The notes below the pieces were generated by a model, which was not told the DNA's origin, ran no database searches, and saw only the letters and a program-made list of their open reading frames with translations. From assembly GCF_014192225.1 (NCBI RefSeq), contig NZ_JACHXS010000004.1, forward strand, positions 124,001-188,000: a stretch of DNA of 64,000 bases. Direction: 5' to 3'. Source of the stretch: Pseudoduganella umbonata (GTDB lineage: Bacteria > Pseudomonadota > Gammaproteobacteria > Burkholderiales > Burkholderiaceae_D). Both the position numbers and the translations under genes were made by a program. This document shows, in pieces, positions 1 through 8,927 of the stretch; positions within the stretch are counted from its first letter, which is position 1, and each line of letters begins with the position of its first letter.

Positions 1-435
1 AGGCGCATTGGCCTAGTCGGCATGTTTGCGTTGTTTTCCGGCACGTCGCTGGCCGCCGACCTCGCATGCATCGAGCAGGCCGCAGCAAGGTTCGATGTGC
101 CTACCGTCTTGCTGCGCGCCATCGTGCAGCAGGAGACAGCAGGACGTTGCACCACCCGCCATCCCCGCAACCGCAACGGCACCTACGACATCGGCTGCGC
201 CGGCATCAACTCGGGCTGGCTGCCCAGGTTAAGCCGGGAGTTCGGCATCAACGAGCAGGCACTGCAAACACCCTGCACCAACCTCCACGTCGGCGCGTGG
301 ATCCTCGCCCGGAACCTTCGCCAGCATGGCGATACCTGGCGCGCTATCGGTGCCTACAACGCCGTCACCGAATCGAAACGCAGGGAGTACGCATGGAAAA
401 TCCTCGCGCACATGCAGCCGCGCGCTGCACGCTGA
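1..435 (+). CDS. Lytic transglycosylase of the conjugation operon (5' end probably outside window)
   Basis: A small soluble-lytic-transglycosylase protein that would open peptidoglycan locally for assembly of the mating channel. The SLT core is visible: QQETAGRC carries the expected catalytic Glu, followed by YDIGCAGINS and a late IGAYNA motif. An ATG lies at 22, but the frame is open to base 1 and reads RRIGLVG before it. That would supply the basic start of a signal peptide ending near SLAA, so the gene probably begins upstream of the window. It overlaps the next gene by 43 bases and heads the visible transfer operon. Equivalent to VirB1/orf169-type proteins; the exact subfamily is not certain. 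Confidence 0.8.
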   Translation, partial: RRIGLVGMFALFSGTSLAADLACIEQAAARFDVPTVLLRAIVQQETAGRCTTRHPRNRNGTYDIGCAGINSGWLPRLSREFGINEQALQTPCTNLHVGAWILARNLRQHGDTWRAIGAYNAVTESKRREYAWKILAHMQPRAAR

Positions 436-1013
436 TCGCAGCGCTGGTCGCAGCCGGCGGATGCCATACGCCGCCTGCACGGGAGCGCTTGCAGGTCACG
501 GCCGCTCCAGCAAGCCCGGTGTCGCTCGCCATCACGCCGCTGGTACACCGGGGCACATCGCGATTTGCGTTCTGTGCGACTGGAACCTGTTCCGTCGCCT
601 CGCCAAAAACGCCAGCCGGCACCGGCGTCGACTACCGTCCGGCAACTGCGGCAACCGCACCGCCAGGCCGTGCCGCCGGCCAACCGGCCCAGTCGATCGA
701 TCTGCCCTTCGCGTTCAATGCGACCGCCCTACGCGCTGCCGACCTGCGCCGACTGCGGGCGACAGTGAAAGAAACGGCGCCGGTCTCGGTCCGGATCACC
801 GGCCGCTCGGACGCTCTCGGCGAGCCATCGGTGCGCCAGCGTATCGCCCTGGCACGTGCCGACGCGGTCCGTACGGCTGTTCTTGCCGCTACGCCGGGCG
901 CCGACGTCACGATCGACCACGAAATTTCAACCGACACGGCGGTTCCCGCCGCAACGCGGCGCCACCAGCGCCGGGCAACAGTGCATTTGATTCCCACCCC
1001 TACCCGCCCATAA
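393..1013 (+). CDS. OmpA-like lipoprotein of the conjugation operon
   Basis: 206 residues. The start at 393 is chosen because a GGGAG ribosome binding site lies at 383-387 and because it gives a lipoprotein signal ending in a lipobox-like LVAAGGC. Longer in-frame starts sit inside the preceding gene. The C-terminal half (about residues 110-195) resembles a peptidoglycan-binding OmpA-like domain: VRITGRSDALGEPS followed by an Arg/Ala-rich helix. An outer-membrane lipoprotein anchoring the channel to peptidoglycan is an inference. It sits between the transglycosylase and the pilin gene; F itself has no obvious counterpart here. Confidence 0.65.
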   Translation: MENPRAHAAARCTLIAALVAAGGCHTPPARERLQVTAAPASPVSLAITPLVHRGTSRFAFCATGTCSVASPKTPAGTGVDYRPATAATAPPGRAAGQPAQSIDLPFAFNATALRAADLRRLRATVKETAPVSVRITGRSDALGEPSVRQRIALARADAVRTAVLAATPGADVTIDHEISTDTAVPAATRRHQRRATVHLIPTPTRP

Positions 1014-1023
1014 AGGAACCGCC

Positions 1024-1350
1024 ATGAACGTCGCAACGCACTTCCCCCGCCTCGGCATGCCACGACTGACACGAAAACACCTCGTCATGCTAACCATCGG
1101 CAGCGTCCTGCTGGTCGGCATCGCCAGCGCCGGTACTACCGGCGACGAATTCAAGGAACTGTATGACAACGCCAAAGACTGGGCCAACGGTTACCTGGGC
1201 AGGGTGATCGCCATGCTGTCGTTCCTGCTCGGTGCGGGCTGGTCGGCCGCCAAGCAGAACATGATGCCGGTGATCTTCGGCCTCATCCTGGCGATCATCA
1301 TCAGCATCGGCCCGGCGCTGCTGGAAAAAGTGCTCTCCGCCGTCGTATGA
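1024..1350 (+). CDS. traA: TraA-like F-type pilin
   Basis: 108 residues, the size of an F-type propilin. A long leader (about residues 1-37) ends at IASAG. Two hydrophobic helices follow, about 57-70 (VIAMLSFLLGAGW) and 80-98 (MPVIFGLILAIIISIGPALL), as in TraA subunits that wait in the inner membrane. It lies directly before traL, the standard order. Eleven bases separate it from the lipoprotein gene, so it should be co-transcribed. It is the likely major subunit of the conjugative pilus. Small pilins diverge strongly, so the call rests on topology and position. Confidence 0.8.
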   Translation: MNVATHFPRLGMPRLTRKHLVMLTIGSVLLVGIASAGTTGDEFKELYDNAKDWANGYLGRVIAMLSFLLGAGWSAAKQNMMPVIFGLILAIIISIGPALLEKVLSAVV

Positions 1351-1357
1351 GGATGCC

Positions 1358-1642
1358 ATGGACTTCGCGATTCCCCAGCTTCACGACAGCGCGCCGAAAC
1401 TGCTCTGGTGGGACTTCGACCAGGCGCTGATCTTCGGCCTGGCCTTCGTGTTCGGCATCGTCGCCGGTGTCATGCCCCTGGGGCTCGCGATGGGCATCTT
1501 TGCCGGCCGTTGGTACGGCCGGCACAAGGCGCGCAAGCACCGCATGTACATCGCCCATGTGCTGTACTGGTACCTGCCGGGCGAATGGCTGCTTCCCTGC
1601 CCCCAGCTGCCCCCTTCGTCCGTGCGCGAATTCGTCGGGTGA
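1358..1642 (+). CDS. traL: TraL, pilus assembly protein
   Basis: 94 residues, typical for TraL. A short N-terminal segment with LLWWDFDQ precedes one long membrane segment (about 28-52, LIFGLAFVFGIVAGVMPLG). A basic stretch (GRWYGRHKARKHR) and a YWYLPGEW motif near the C-terminus follow; the latter is characteristic of TraL/VirB3-like proteins. The family is an inner-membrane part of the F-type pilus assembly complex. It sits between pilin and traE with almost no spacing. Confidence 0.88.
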   Translation: MDFAIPQLHDSAPKLLWWDFDQALIFGLAFVFGIVAGVMPLGLAMGIFAGRWYGRHKARKHRMYIAHVLYWYLPGEWLLPCPQLPPSSVREFVG

Positions 1643-1646
1643 TGCC

Positions 1647-2228
1647 ATGCACGGCGAAGAGTTCATTAACGAGCTGGACCGCGTCAAGACCAGCGTCCGC
1701 CGGCACCAGGCCGCCATCGGCGCCCTGATCGTGCTGGCGCTGGTCCAGGCCTGCAGCATCCAGCGCCAGAGCGGCAACGAACGCCAGCACTTCCTGCCGC
1801 CGGAAATCAGCCGCCCATTCTGGCTCGCTGGAAGGGAAGCGTCGTCGGAGTACTTCGAGGACATGGGCCAGTTCATCAACGGCCTGCCGCTGAACATCAC
1901 GCCGGAAACCGTCGAGACAGCCTGCAGCGCCTACCTGCGCTACGTGCTGCCGCGCGACCGTGCCAAGTACCAGCGCCGCTGCGACGCCGAAGCCAAGCGG
2001 ATAAAACGCGACAGCGCGGTCGAATGGTTCTCCATCGAGTCCGTTCGTAGCGATGCACGCCTGCGCCGCGTGGTCCTGGAAGGCATGCACCAGACCATCA
2101 TCAACGACAAGCGCTTTCGGCCCACGCGCCGCACGTACCTGATCGAATTCGAACATGCCGATGGCCGCTTCTACGTCGGCACCCACGAAAAGGTGGAAGA
2201 CAATGATCCACGCATTCTCAAGCCATAA
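1647..2228 (+). CDS. traE: TraE, VirB8-like assembly protein
   Basis: 193 residues. An N-terminal membrane anchor (about residues 22-36) precedes a periplasmic domain with NITPETV, the SAYLRYVLP region and a C-terminal YLIEFEHADGRFYVG strand, as in TraE of F-type systems. TraE is the VirB8 equivalent and links the inner membrane to the core complex. The ATG at 1647 is used because longer in-frame starts lie within traL. The end overlaps the start of traK at 2203 by 26 bases, which suggests translational coupling. Confidence 0.88.
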   Translation: MHGEEFINELDRVKTSVRRHQAAIGALIVLALVQACSIQRQSGNERQHFLPPEISRPFWLAGREASSEYFEDMGQFINGLPLNITPETVETACSAYLRYVLPRDRAKYQRRCDAEAKRIKRDSAVEWFSIESVRSDARLRRVVLEGMHQTIINDKRFRPTRRTYLIEFEHADGRFYVGTHEKVEDNDPRILKP

Positions 2229-2952
2229 CACCAGCGCAGTCGCGCTGCGACGATCGGCAGCGGCCCTGGTTCTCGTGGCAAGCTCCATTCTCTCGCCAGC
2301 GGCACGCTGCGTGCAGATCGTGGATGCGGCAGACGGCACCACGGTCTATCTGAAAATCAGCAGCCGCGACATCACGCGTATTGCGCTGGACCGCGGCCGT
2401 ATCGACGCCTTCCGCTTCCGGGCCGGCGAACTTGCGTACGAGCCGGACGACGAAACCGGCCAACTGTTCGTAACGGTTCCTGAAGGCGCCACCAAGCCAG
2501 TCAACGCCTTCCTGACGACCGATGCCGGGCACACGGTCACGCTGCTGTTGCAGCCCGCCGACGTGCCGGCCGATTCGATCATCCTCCGGCAACCGGCCGC
2601 GCCACGGCACGGTACCGGAGAAACGCGCAGTACGGACTATGTGGCGGCACAGCGGCGCTTGATCGTGGCGCTTGCCGCCGACGAGATCCCCCGGCGCGCC
2701 GAGGTACGCGAGCTGTCCACGCCAGTCCTCCTGTGGAAGGAAGTCGGCATGAGCCTGCGGCGCACGCTCACCACCGACACGCTGGTCGCCGAACGCTACC
2801 TGATCGACAACCGCAGCATGGCCGTCGTCACACTGGAAGAGCGCGAATTCTACCGGCCGGGGGTCAACGCGGTCGGTATCGAGCGCCTGTCGCTGGCCCC
2901 TGGCGATACGTCGGCGCTGTACGTCGTGCGCGAAAGGAGCCGCGATGACTGA
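2203..2952 (+). CDS. traK: TraK, secretin-like core complex protein
   Basis: 249 residues with a signal peptide (basic start, hydrophobic region near 12-32, cleavage near SPAARC). TraK is the VirB9-like periplasmic subunit that associates with TraV and TraB in the outer-membrane core complex. The region from KISSRDITRIALD to GQLFVTVPEG and the C-terminal VTLEEREFYRPGV are typical of the family. The start at 2203 follows AGGTGG and avoids a longer frame inside traE. The last 8 bases overlap traB. Confidence 0.87.
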   Translation: MIHAFSSHNTSAVALRRSAAALVLVASSILSPAARCVQIVDAADGTTVYLKISSRDITRIALDRGRIDAFRFRAGELAYEPDDETGQLFVTVPEGATKPVNAFLTTDAGHTVTLLLQPADVPADSIILRQPAAPRHGTGETRSTDYVAAQRRLIVALAADEIPRRAEVRELSTPVLLWKEVGMSLRRTLTTDTLVAERYLIDNRSMAVVTLEEREFYRPGVNAVGIERLSLAPGDTSALYVVRERSRDD

Positions 2953-4186
2953 ACCGTCCGCCACCCAGCGCGCACGGCGCCGCCAAATCTTTACCGCCAT
3001 CGGCGTGGCGGGAGGACTGTTCGGCATTGCCTCGATCGGCGTGCTGATGACCGGATCCGGTGGCAGCGAAGCCCCGGCACCGGCCGATATCCGCGTTCGC
3101 TCGTACATCGCCCCCGGCGAGAATGTCGCCCCGGAAGACGCGTGGCGCGGCGTGTCCGACAGCCGCCTGAATTCGATCGAGGACAAGCTGGAGGCCCTGG
3201 AAAAAAAACCTCGCGCAGCGGATCCGCCATCCGACCAGCCGCCGTCCGCGGCGACGCCGGGGACAATCGACCTGGATGCCAGGCTGCGCGAATACGAGCG
3301 CAAGGCCGCGACGTACCCGCCAGGCCGGCCTTCCGATCCTGTGGCAGTCGCAAACAACAGCAACCCAGCGCCGCCCGCCGACAGCCATCCGCCCACGAAC
3401 CCGCCGGCTACAGGGTCCGTTGCGCCGCCACTGGCGCCACCGCGCGACATCGTCACCGTGCGCTTGCGTTCCCCCGCTGCCCTGGTGCAGCCGGCGATTG
3501 CAGCAGGCACGCCACCACGAGACGGCAATCAAAAGCAGGCAAGCGAACGGACCACCGACACGTACCTGCCAGCAGGCATGTTCGGGCAGGCCGCGTTCCT
3601 CTCTGGCCTGGACGCCCCCACCGGTGGCCAGTCGCAGTCTAACCCCCATCCGGTCCTGCTGGAGCTCACCGACCTGGCCGTGCTGCCGAACCGCTACCGC
3701 TACAACTGGAAGCATTGCCGCCTGATCGGTGCCGGGTATGGCGACCTGAGCAGCGAGCGTGCCTACATCCGTACCGAGACGCTGTCCTGCGTCGCGGAAG
3801 ACGGCAAGGTGCTCGACGTGTCTGTCAAAGGGTTCATTGTCGGCGAGGACGGCAAGGCCGGCATGCGTGGGCGCGTGGTCAGCAAGCAGGGTCAGGTGCT
3901 GGGCAACGCGCTGCTGGCCGGCGTCGTCGGTGGCATCGGCACCGGTGTCGAACGCGCCGCCAACCTGCAGACCGTCTCTCCGCTGGGGTCGACCAGCGCC
4001 GTCAAGCCGGGCGAGGAATTCCAGGCGGCGGTCGGTGCCGGGGTCGGCCGCTCGCTGGACCGGCTCGCCAACTACTACATCGCGCTCGCCGAAAAGCTGT
4101 TTCCCGTCATCGAAGTCGACGCCGGCCGCGTGGCCGACGTCATTCTCACCGAAGGAGTCACTACCGATGTCCAGCTCACTCATTAA
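2945..4186 (+). CDS. traB: TraB, VirB10-like core complex protein
   Basis: 413 residues. A short cytoplasmic start and one membrane segment (about 15-36) lead into a Pro-rich periplasmic linker (about 80-190). The C-terminal domain contains NRYRYNWKHCRLIGAGYGDLS and GKAGMRGRVVSKQG, which are strongly conserved in TraB. TraB spans the envelope and couples the inner-membrane ATPases to the outer-membrane pore. The C-terminal GAGVGRSLDRLANYYI helix region is present. It overlaps traK and the following dsbC-like gene. Confidence 0.92.
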   Translation: MTEPSATQRARRRQIFTAIGVAGGLFGIASIGVLMTGSGGSEAPAPADIRVRSYIAPGENVAPEDAWRGVSDSRLNSIEDKLEALEKKPRAADPPSDQPPSAATPGTIDLDARLREYERKAATYPPGRPSDPVAVANNSNPAPPADSHPPTNPPATGSVAPPLAPPRDIVTVRLRSPAALVQPAIAAGTPPRDGNQKQASERTTDTYLPAGMFGQAAFLSGLDAPTGGQSQSNPHPVLLELTDLAVLPNRYRYNWKHCRLIGAGYGDLSSERAYIRTETLSCVAEDGKVLDVSVKGFIVGEDGKAGMRGRVVSKQGQVLGNALLAGVVGGIGTGVERAANLQTVSPLGSTSAVKPGEEFQAAVGAGVGRSLDRLANYYIALAEKLFPVIEVDAGRVADVILTEGVTTDVQLTH

Positions 4187-4895
4187 ATCCGTCAGCCTGC
4201 AACTGGTGACGGCGCTGGCCTGCACCCCGGCCTACTCGGCCGAACCTCAGCACGATCACGCGGCGCTACGCGCGCTGCTGGTCCAGCGCTACCCCGGCAC
4301 TACATTCGGCGACATCAAGGCAACACCGCTGCCCGGCATCTGGCAGATCCAGCTCGGTGCCCAGCCGGCGTATGTCGCAGCGGACGGCCGGCACTTCCTG
4401 TTTGGCCACCTGGTCGACATGGAGACGCAGACCGACCTCAGTGTCGGCGCGCCGGCGCCACCCGTCCCGTCCACGCAGCCGGATTTCTACAGCCTGCCAC
4501 TGGGCGACGCGTTCAAGACCGTGCGCGGCAAAGGGACACGGCGCATGGCGGTCTTCGCCGATCCGGAATGCCACTACTGCCGCCAGCTGGAAGCGGAGCT
4601 CGACAAGCTCGACAACGTCACCGTGTACACCTTCCTGCTTCCGCTGGCAGCCCTGCATCCCGACGCGCCAGCCATTGCCGAATCGGTCTGGTGCGCGGAC
4701 GACCCGCAAGCGGCCTGGCGGCAGGCGCTGCGCGGCGATCGTCCACCAGCCAAGACATGTGCGCACCCGCTGGCCCGCATCGCCAGTTTCGCCGAACACC
4801 ATGGGATCGCAGGCACACCGTACATCGTCTTTGAAAACGGCAAGCATGCGGTCGGCACACTGAACCACGCCGAGCTGGAACGGCACCTGCGATAG
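4167..4895 (+). CDS. DsbC-like periplasmic disulfide isomerase of the transfer operon
   Basis: 242 residues. A GAAGGAG site at 4151 precedes the ATG at 4167; the frame extends upstream only inside traB. A signal peptide (cleaved near YSA) is followed by an N-terminal DsbC dimerisation-type domain and a thioredoxin fold with the active site CHYC at residues 135-138. A cis-Pro loop GIAGTPYIVF lies near the C-terminus. The likely job is to correct disulfides in Cys-rich transfer proteins such as TraN, TraU and TraH encoded downstream. The CHYC dipeptide differs from the common CGYC of DsbC. Confidence 0.88.
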   Translation: MSSSLIKSVSLQLVTALACTPAYSAEPQHDHAALRALLVQRYPGTTFGDIKATPLPGIWQIQLGAQPAYVAADGRHFLFGHLVDMETQTDLSVGAPAPPVPSTQPDFYSLPLGDAFKTVRGKGTRRMAVFADPECHYCRQLEAELDKLDNVTVYTFLLPLAALHPDAPAIAESVWCADDPQAAWRQALRGDRPPAKTCAHPLARIASFAEHHGIAGTPYIVFENGKHAVGTLNHAELERHLR

Positions 4896-4904
4896 GAAGC
4901 CGCC

Positions 4905-5474
4905 ATGCGTCTCCACCTATATCTCATCGCCGTTGTCGCTACAGGGTGCCAGCCGCTGACCGGCATCATCGGCGCCCGCGAATCGTTCGCGTGCAAGGCA
5001 CCCGACGGCGTGGCGTGTTCGTCCGTATCGGGGGTCCATGCCAACCTGCATGCGCACAACCTGCCCTTCCAGCGCCAGGGCGCCACGCACATGACCACCA
5101 CGCCTTCCCCAACGGGCACTGCCCTCGCCATGCCGGTCGCCGGCGATCCGCTGCGCAGCGAAGGCCGCACGCTGCGCATCTGGCTGGCGCCCTGGATCGA
5201 CAGCGACGAGACGCTGCACGACCAGGCATTCCTGTACACCCAAGTAGGTGAAGGCCGCTGGCAGATCGGCGAACTGCGCGAGCGACTCGCCAAGCGGCCA
5301 CGCCCACCGGTCGATGCTCCTACGCCATTGACGCCCATAGCTGCGCGCCAAGTCACCGTTCCCTCATCCAATCCGTCCAAGCCGCTGGCCAATGTCCGCA
5401 AGGACGGCAATGCGCAGGCAGCCGCCCGCGCGACCGTGGAAGCCACCCGCCAACAGGAACAAGCCCATGAATAA
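4905..5474 (+). CDS. traV: TraV outer-membrane lipoprotein
   Basis: 189 residues. The N-terminus is a lipoprotein signal with a Cys in VVATGCQPL (Cys15). The mature start GIIGARESFACKAPDGVACSS has the two-Cys pattern of TraV. The central RTLRIWLAPWIDSDETLHDQ segment is a family hallmark. TraV is the VirB7 equivalent and anchors the TraK/TraB core complex in the outer membrane. The C-terminal third is low in complexity and Ala-rich. The end overlaps traC by 8 bases. Confidence 0.88.
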   Translation: MRLHLYLIAVVATGCQPLTGIIGARESFACKAPDGVACSSVSGVHANLHAHNLPFQRQGATHMTTTPSPTGTALAMPVAGDPLRSEGRTLRIWLAPWIDSDETLHDQAFLYTQVGEGRWQIGELRERLAKRPRPPVDAPTPLTPIAARQVTVPSSNPSKPLANVRKDGNAQAAARATVEATRQQEQAHE

Positions 5475-8046
5475 CCTGCTGCACCAGCTGGTCGCCCCGT
5501 TTCTCCGCCCGGCGACGCCGTCACCGTCCGCCACCGCCAGCGCCCTGCGCACGTTGACGCGGCCACAGCAGTTCGCGTCACTGCTGCCGCACAGCGCCTA
5601 CCTTGCCGACAGCGGGCTGTTCGTACTCGACACGGGCGCCCGCGAGCGCAATCGCCGCGTCCAGGGCCTGGGGTTCGTCATCGAACTGGTGCCGCAAACG
5701 GGGGCAACGGAAGACATGATCAGCGTGCTGCTGCCGCTGTTCGCCGACGCGCCGCCTGGGGCCAATCTGCAGGTGTCCCTGTACGGCGGCACCGACATCC
5801 GCGAACACATCCAGCACGCCAGCCTGCTGCGTGGCCGCTCCATGCAACCGCCCCTGGGCATGGAGCGCCGCAGTACCGACATTTACCGAGTGCTCATGCG
5901 CCAACGCGCCGGCCATTACCTGGCGCACACGCGGCAGCGGCCGATCCCGCACATGCCGAGCCTGATCCGGGATTACCGGCTGTTCGTGTCGGTCTGCCTG
6001 CCGGCTCCCAGCATCGATGGCGAGTCGGCAGCTACCCTGCTGCGCTTTCGCGACGGCATGCGCTCGACACTGAAATCGGCCGAGTTCCGGAACTGGGACT
6101 GGAACGCGGCCGACCTGATCGGCTGGTGCCGCACCCTCGTCAATCCCGACAAGTACCTAAGCGGCAGCGCAGCGGCCGGCTACGACGAAGGCCGGCTGCT
6201 GCTGCACCAAATCGTCGATGCCGATGCCGTCTGCTGCCCCAGCGACGACGGCAAATCGCTGCGTTACGGCCAGCTTGGCTCGCCGGACGAGACGCACTGC
6301 CGCCTGTATGCCGTCAACCGCTATCCGAAAGACTACCCACTGTGGGGCATGGGCAACCTCATCGGCGACTTTTACCAGCAGCAGCTGGGGTATCCGTGCC
6401 CGTTCCTGATCACGATGGGCGTCCACGTGCTCGACCCGTCGCGACTTCGCGATGCCGCGACGATGCGCGGGGCCCGCGCCACCAGCAATGCGTCGTCGCC
6501 GATGGCGCGGTTCATGCCGCAGTTCCAGCAGATAAAGACTGACTGGGACACCGTCAACCGCGCCTACGACGCCGGCCACGGCGAGATCGAGATGTTTCAC
6601 CAGCTGATGCTGATGGCGCCACCCGACGAAATCGACGCGGCGGAGATGTCGGCAACTGCATTGTGGGGATCGCGCGGGTTCCGACTGGTCAGCCAGCAGT
6701 ACATGCAGGTACCGGCCATGCTGACCTCGCTTCCCCTCGGCTTCACGCCGGCGCTGCGCGATTTTTATCGCCGCACCGGACTGGTGTCCAAAAAGGTCTC
6801 GCACAACGCCGTCAATCTCGCGCCGATGATCGCCGAATGGAAAGGCACGCCCACCCCCGTGCTGCAGCTAGTCGGCCGGCGCGGCCAACTGATGTCGCTG
6901 GACCTGTTCGACAACACCGGTGGCAACTATAACTTCGCCGTCGCCGCGTCGTCGGGCTCCGGCAAGTCGGCCCTGGCCAACGAACTGACTACCGGATACC
7001 TTGGCACGGGCGGCCAGGTTCGCTGGATCGATGTCGGCCGCAGCTACGAAAAGATCAGCGCCCTATTCGGCGGCACCTTCATCGAGTTCAAGCTGAATCC
7101 ACAAGAGCGCTTCAGCATGAATCCGTTCGACCAGATCGTCGACATTGCCGAAGACATGGAAATGCTCAAACCCATGGTCGCGCAGATGGCGTCTCCGTCT
7201 GGAACCCTGACCGATTATCACCGCTCGGTGCTCGAGATTGCGATCCTCGCCGCATGGCGCCAGCACGGCCAGGCCATGACGATCGACAACATCGCGGCGG
7301 TGCTGCAGGCGCATCGGGACCGCGAGGCGCGGCGCCTGGCCGACCAGCTATTTCCTTACACGAAGAACGGCATGTACGGCCGCTATTTCGAGGGACCGTG
7401 CACGATCGATTTCACCAACGACCTGATCGTGCTGGAACTGGAAGAGCTGAATTCAAAAAAAGACCTGCAGAGCGTGGCGCTGTTCATCATGATGTTCCGG
7501 ATCTCCCAGGAGATGTACCGGCAGCGCCGCGACCGGAGAAAACTATGCGGCATCGACGAGGCATGGGACCTGATGGCAGGCGGGAACTCCGGCCGCTTCA
7601 TCGAGGAGGGCTACCGGCGCGCACGCAAGTACGGCGGCAGCTTTGGCACACTGACGCAATCGATCGGCGACTACGACAAGAGTCCTGCGGCACAGGCTGC
7701 GCTAGAGAACGCGGACTGGCTGTTCCTGCTGCGGCAGAAGGAAGATTCCATCGAAAAGCTGGCCCGCAGCGGTCGGATGAAGATGGACGATGTTCTCAAG
7801 CGCATCCTGACGTCGCTGAAAACCGAACAGGGGTTGTATTCGGAGATCTTCGTCAGCTCGCCCATGGGCCGTGGTGTCGGGCGCCTGCTGCTGGATCCGT
7901 TCTCGCTGCTGGCATACAGCACCGCCCCCGACGACTGGCGCGCCATCGAACACTACCGCGCGCAGGGACTGTCGATCGTCGACGCCATCGAATCCGTGCT
8001 GCGCGACCGCGCCATCCACCAGGGAGCGTCGCATGCGTCTCGTTAA
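5467..8046 (+). CDS. traC: TraC, VirB4-like ATPase
   Basis: 859 residues from the ATG at 5467, close to the size of F TraC. It powers pilus assembly from the inner-membrane face. The Walker A motif SSGSGKS lies at about residues 495-501 and the Walker B segment LCGIDEAWDLM near 695. The N-terminal TraC/VirB4 domain includes DSGLFVLD near residue 50 and a GFVIELVPQTG region. A longer in-frame start exists at 5392 but lies in traV, so the ATG that overlaps the traV end by 8 bases is preferred. It overlaps the next gene by 14 bases. Confidence 0.94.
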   Translation: MNNLLHQLVAPFLRPATPSPSATASALRTLTRPQQFASLLPHSAYLADSGLFVLDTGARERNRRVQGLGFVIELVPQTGATEDMISVLLPLFADAPPGANLQVSLYGGTDIREHIQHASLLRGRSMQPPLGMERRSTDIYRVLMRQRAGHYLAHTRQRPIPHMPSLIRDYRLFVSVCLPAPSIDGESAATLLRFRDGMRSTLKSAEFRNWDWNAADLIGWCRTLVNPDKYLSGSAAAGYDEGRLLLHQIVDADAVCCPSDDGKSLRYGQLGSPDETHCRLYAVNRYPKDYPLWGMGNLIGDFYQQQLGYPCPFLITMGVHVLDPSRLRDAATMRGARATSNASSPMARFMPQFQQIKTDWDTVNRAYDAGHGEIEMFHQLMLMAPPDEIDAAEMSATALWGSRGFRLVSQQYMQVPAMLTSLPLGFTPALRDFYRRTGLVSKKVSHNAVNLAPMIAEWKGTPTPVLQLVGRRGQLMSLDLFDNTGGNYNFAVAASSGSGKSALANELTTGYLGTGGQVRWIDVGRSYEKISALFGGTFIEFKLNPQERFSMNPFDQIVDIAEDMEMLKPMVAQMASPSGTLTDYHRSVLEIAILAAWRQHGQAMTIDNIAAVLQAHRDREARRLADQLFPYTKNGMYGRYFEGPCTIDFTNDLIVLELEELNSKKDLQSVALFIMMFRISQEMYRQRRDRRKLCGIDEAWDLMAGGNSGRFIEEGYRRARKYGGSFGTLTQSIGDYDKSPAAQAALENADWLFLLRQKEDSIEKLARSGRMKMDDVLKRILTSLKTEQGLYSEIFVSSPMGRGVGRLLLDPFSLLAYSTAPDDWRAIEHYRAQGLSIVDAIESVLRDRAIHQGASHASR

Positions 8047-8401
8047 CTGCCTGCCCCACCTGTTGGTGATCCTTGCCACGGCGGCGCTGGCCGCCCTGAC
8101 CGCCATGATCTGCCGCACCATGCTGCCGGGACTGCTGCCCCCCCCGCTGGCGACTGTCGACATCACCGCGATCGTCAGGCAGCATCACGTCCGCTTGGCA
8201 GCGGGCATGGCCCAAGCCGCGTCCAACGATGACCGGCAGCGCTTTCGCCGGCAGAGCGCCGCCTATGGTCCGGCACTCGAACAGGCGATCGCGGCGCTGC
8301 GCCAGGAATGCGGTTGCATCCTGGTCCTGCGCGAGGCCATCGTGGCCGGCGACGTTCCCGACCTGACCGCGCGCCTCGTGGCGCTGGTCGACACCCCGTG
8401 A
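8033..8401 (+). CDS. trbI: TrbI-like inner-membrane protein
   Basis: 122 residues with a GGGAG ribosome binding site before the ATG at 8033. One N-terminal membrane segment (about 8-26) is followed by a periplasmic domain. VDITAIVRQHH and the C-terminal ALRQECGCILVLREAIVAG fit the F-type TrbI family, which influences pilus extension and retraction. The position between traC and the TraF-type peptidase matches F-like operons, where trbI sits between traC and traW. The call relies on these short motifs and context. Confidence 0.75.
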   Translation: MRLVNCLPHLLVILATAALAALTAMICRTMLPGLLPPPLATVDITAIVRQHHVRLAAGMAQAASNDDRQRFRRQSAAYGPALEQAIAALRQECGCILVLREAIVAGDVPDLTARLVALVDTP

Positions 8402-8408
8402 GGAACCC

Positions 8409-8927
8409 ATGCGCATCATCACACCCACGAGTACCAGGCTCGTCATCGTCGGCCTCGGACAACACCTGCGCCGGCGCTGGCCACGCTATGCGGCAGGCGT
8501 CGTTCTGTTCGGCTGGTGCTCGCTGCACTACCGGCTGGGCATCAACCATTCCGCCAGCCTGCCCGGCCGTCTGTACCTGATCGAGCTGAACGTCCAGCCC
8601 CGCCGCAACGGAGAATTAGTCGTCTTCCGCTGGCAGCGCAACGCGTTCTTTCGGCCCGACCGGCTGTTCCTGAAAGAGATCCGGGGCATCGCCGGCCAGC
8701 GCATCGACGTCGTCGGCCGCAATGTCTATGTCAACGGCAAGTTCCAGGGCGTCGCCAAGACCGCCAGCCGGCGCGGCACACCACTGACACCGGTCGCTGC
8801 AGGCACTATCCCCTGCGGCTACCTGTACGTCGGCACTGCCCACCCCGACAGCCTGGACAGCCGCTACGCTGTAACGGGACTCATCGGACCGGACCGCATC
8901 GTCGGGAGGGCCCATGTCCTGTTTTAA
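8409..8927 (+). CDS. S26-family conjugative signal peptidase (TraF/TrhF type)
   Basis: 172 residues. One membrane segment (about 28-41) precedes the S26 core. The SLPGRLY box supplies the expected nucleophile Ser50, and LFLKEIRGIAG supplies the general-base Lys89. GYLYVGTAHPDSLDSRY near the C-terminus is the third conserved box. This peptidase type matures the pilin in RP4-like and Trh-like systems and plausibly cleaves the TraA leader here. F uses host leader peptidase instead, so a dedicated enzyme sets this operon apart from F. The end overlaps traW by 14 bases. Confidence 0.87.
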   Translation: MRIITPTSTRLVIVGLGQHLRRRWPRYAAGVVLFGWCSLHYRLGINHSASLPGRLYLIELNVQPRRNGELVVFRWQRNAFFRPDRLFLKEIRGIAGQRIDVVGRNVYVNGKFQGVAKTASRRGTPLTPVAAGTIPCGYLYVGTAHPDSLDSRYAVTGLIGPDRIVGRAHVLF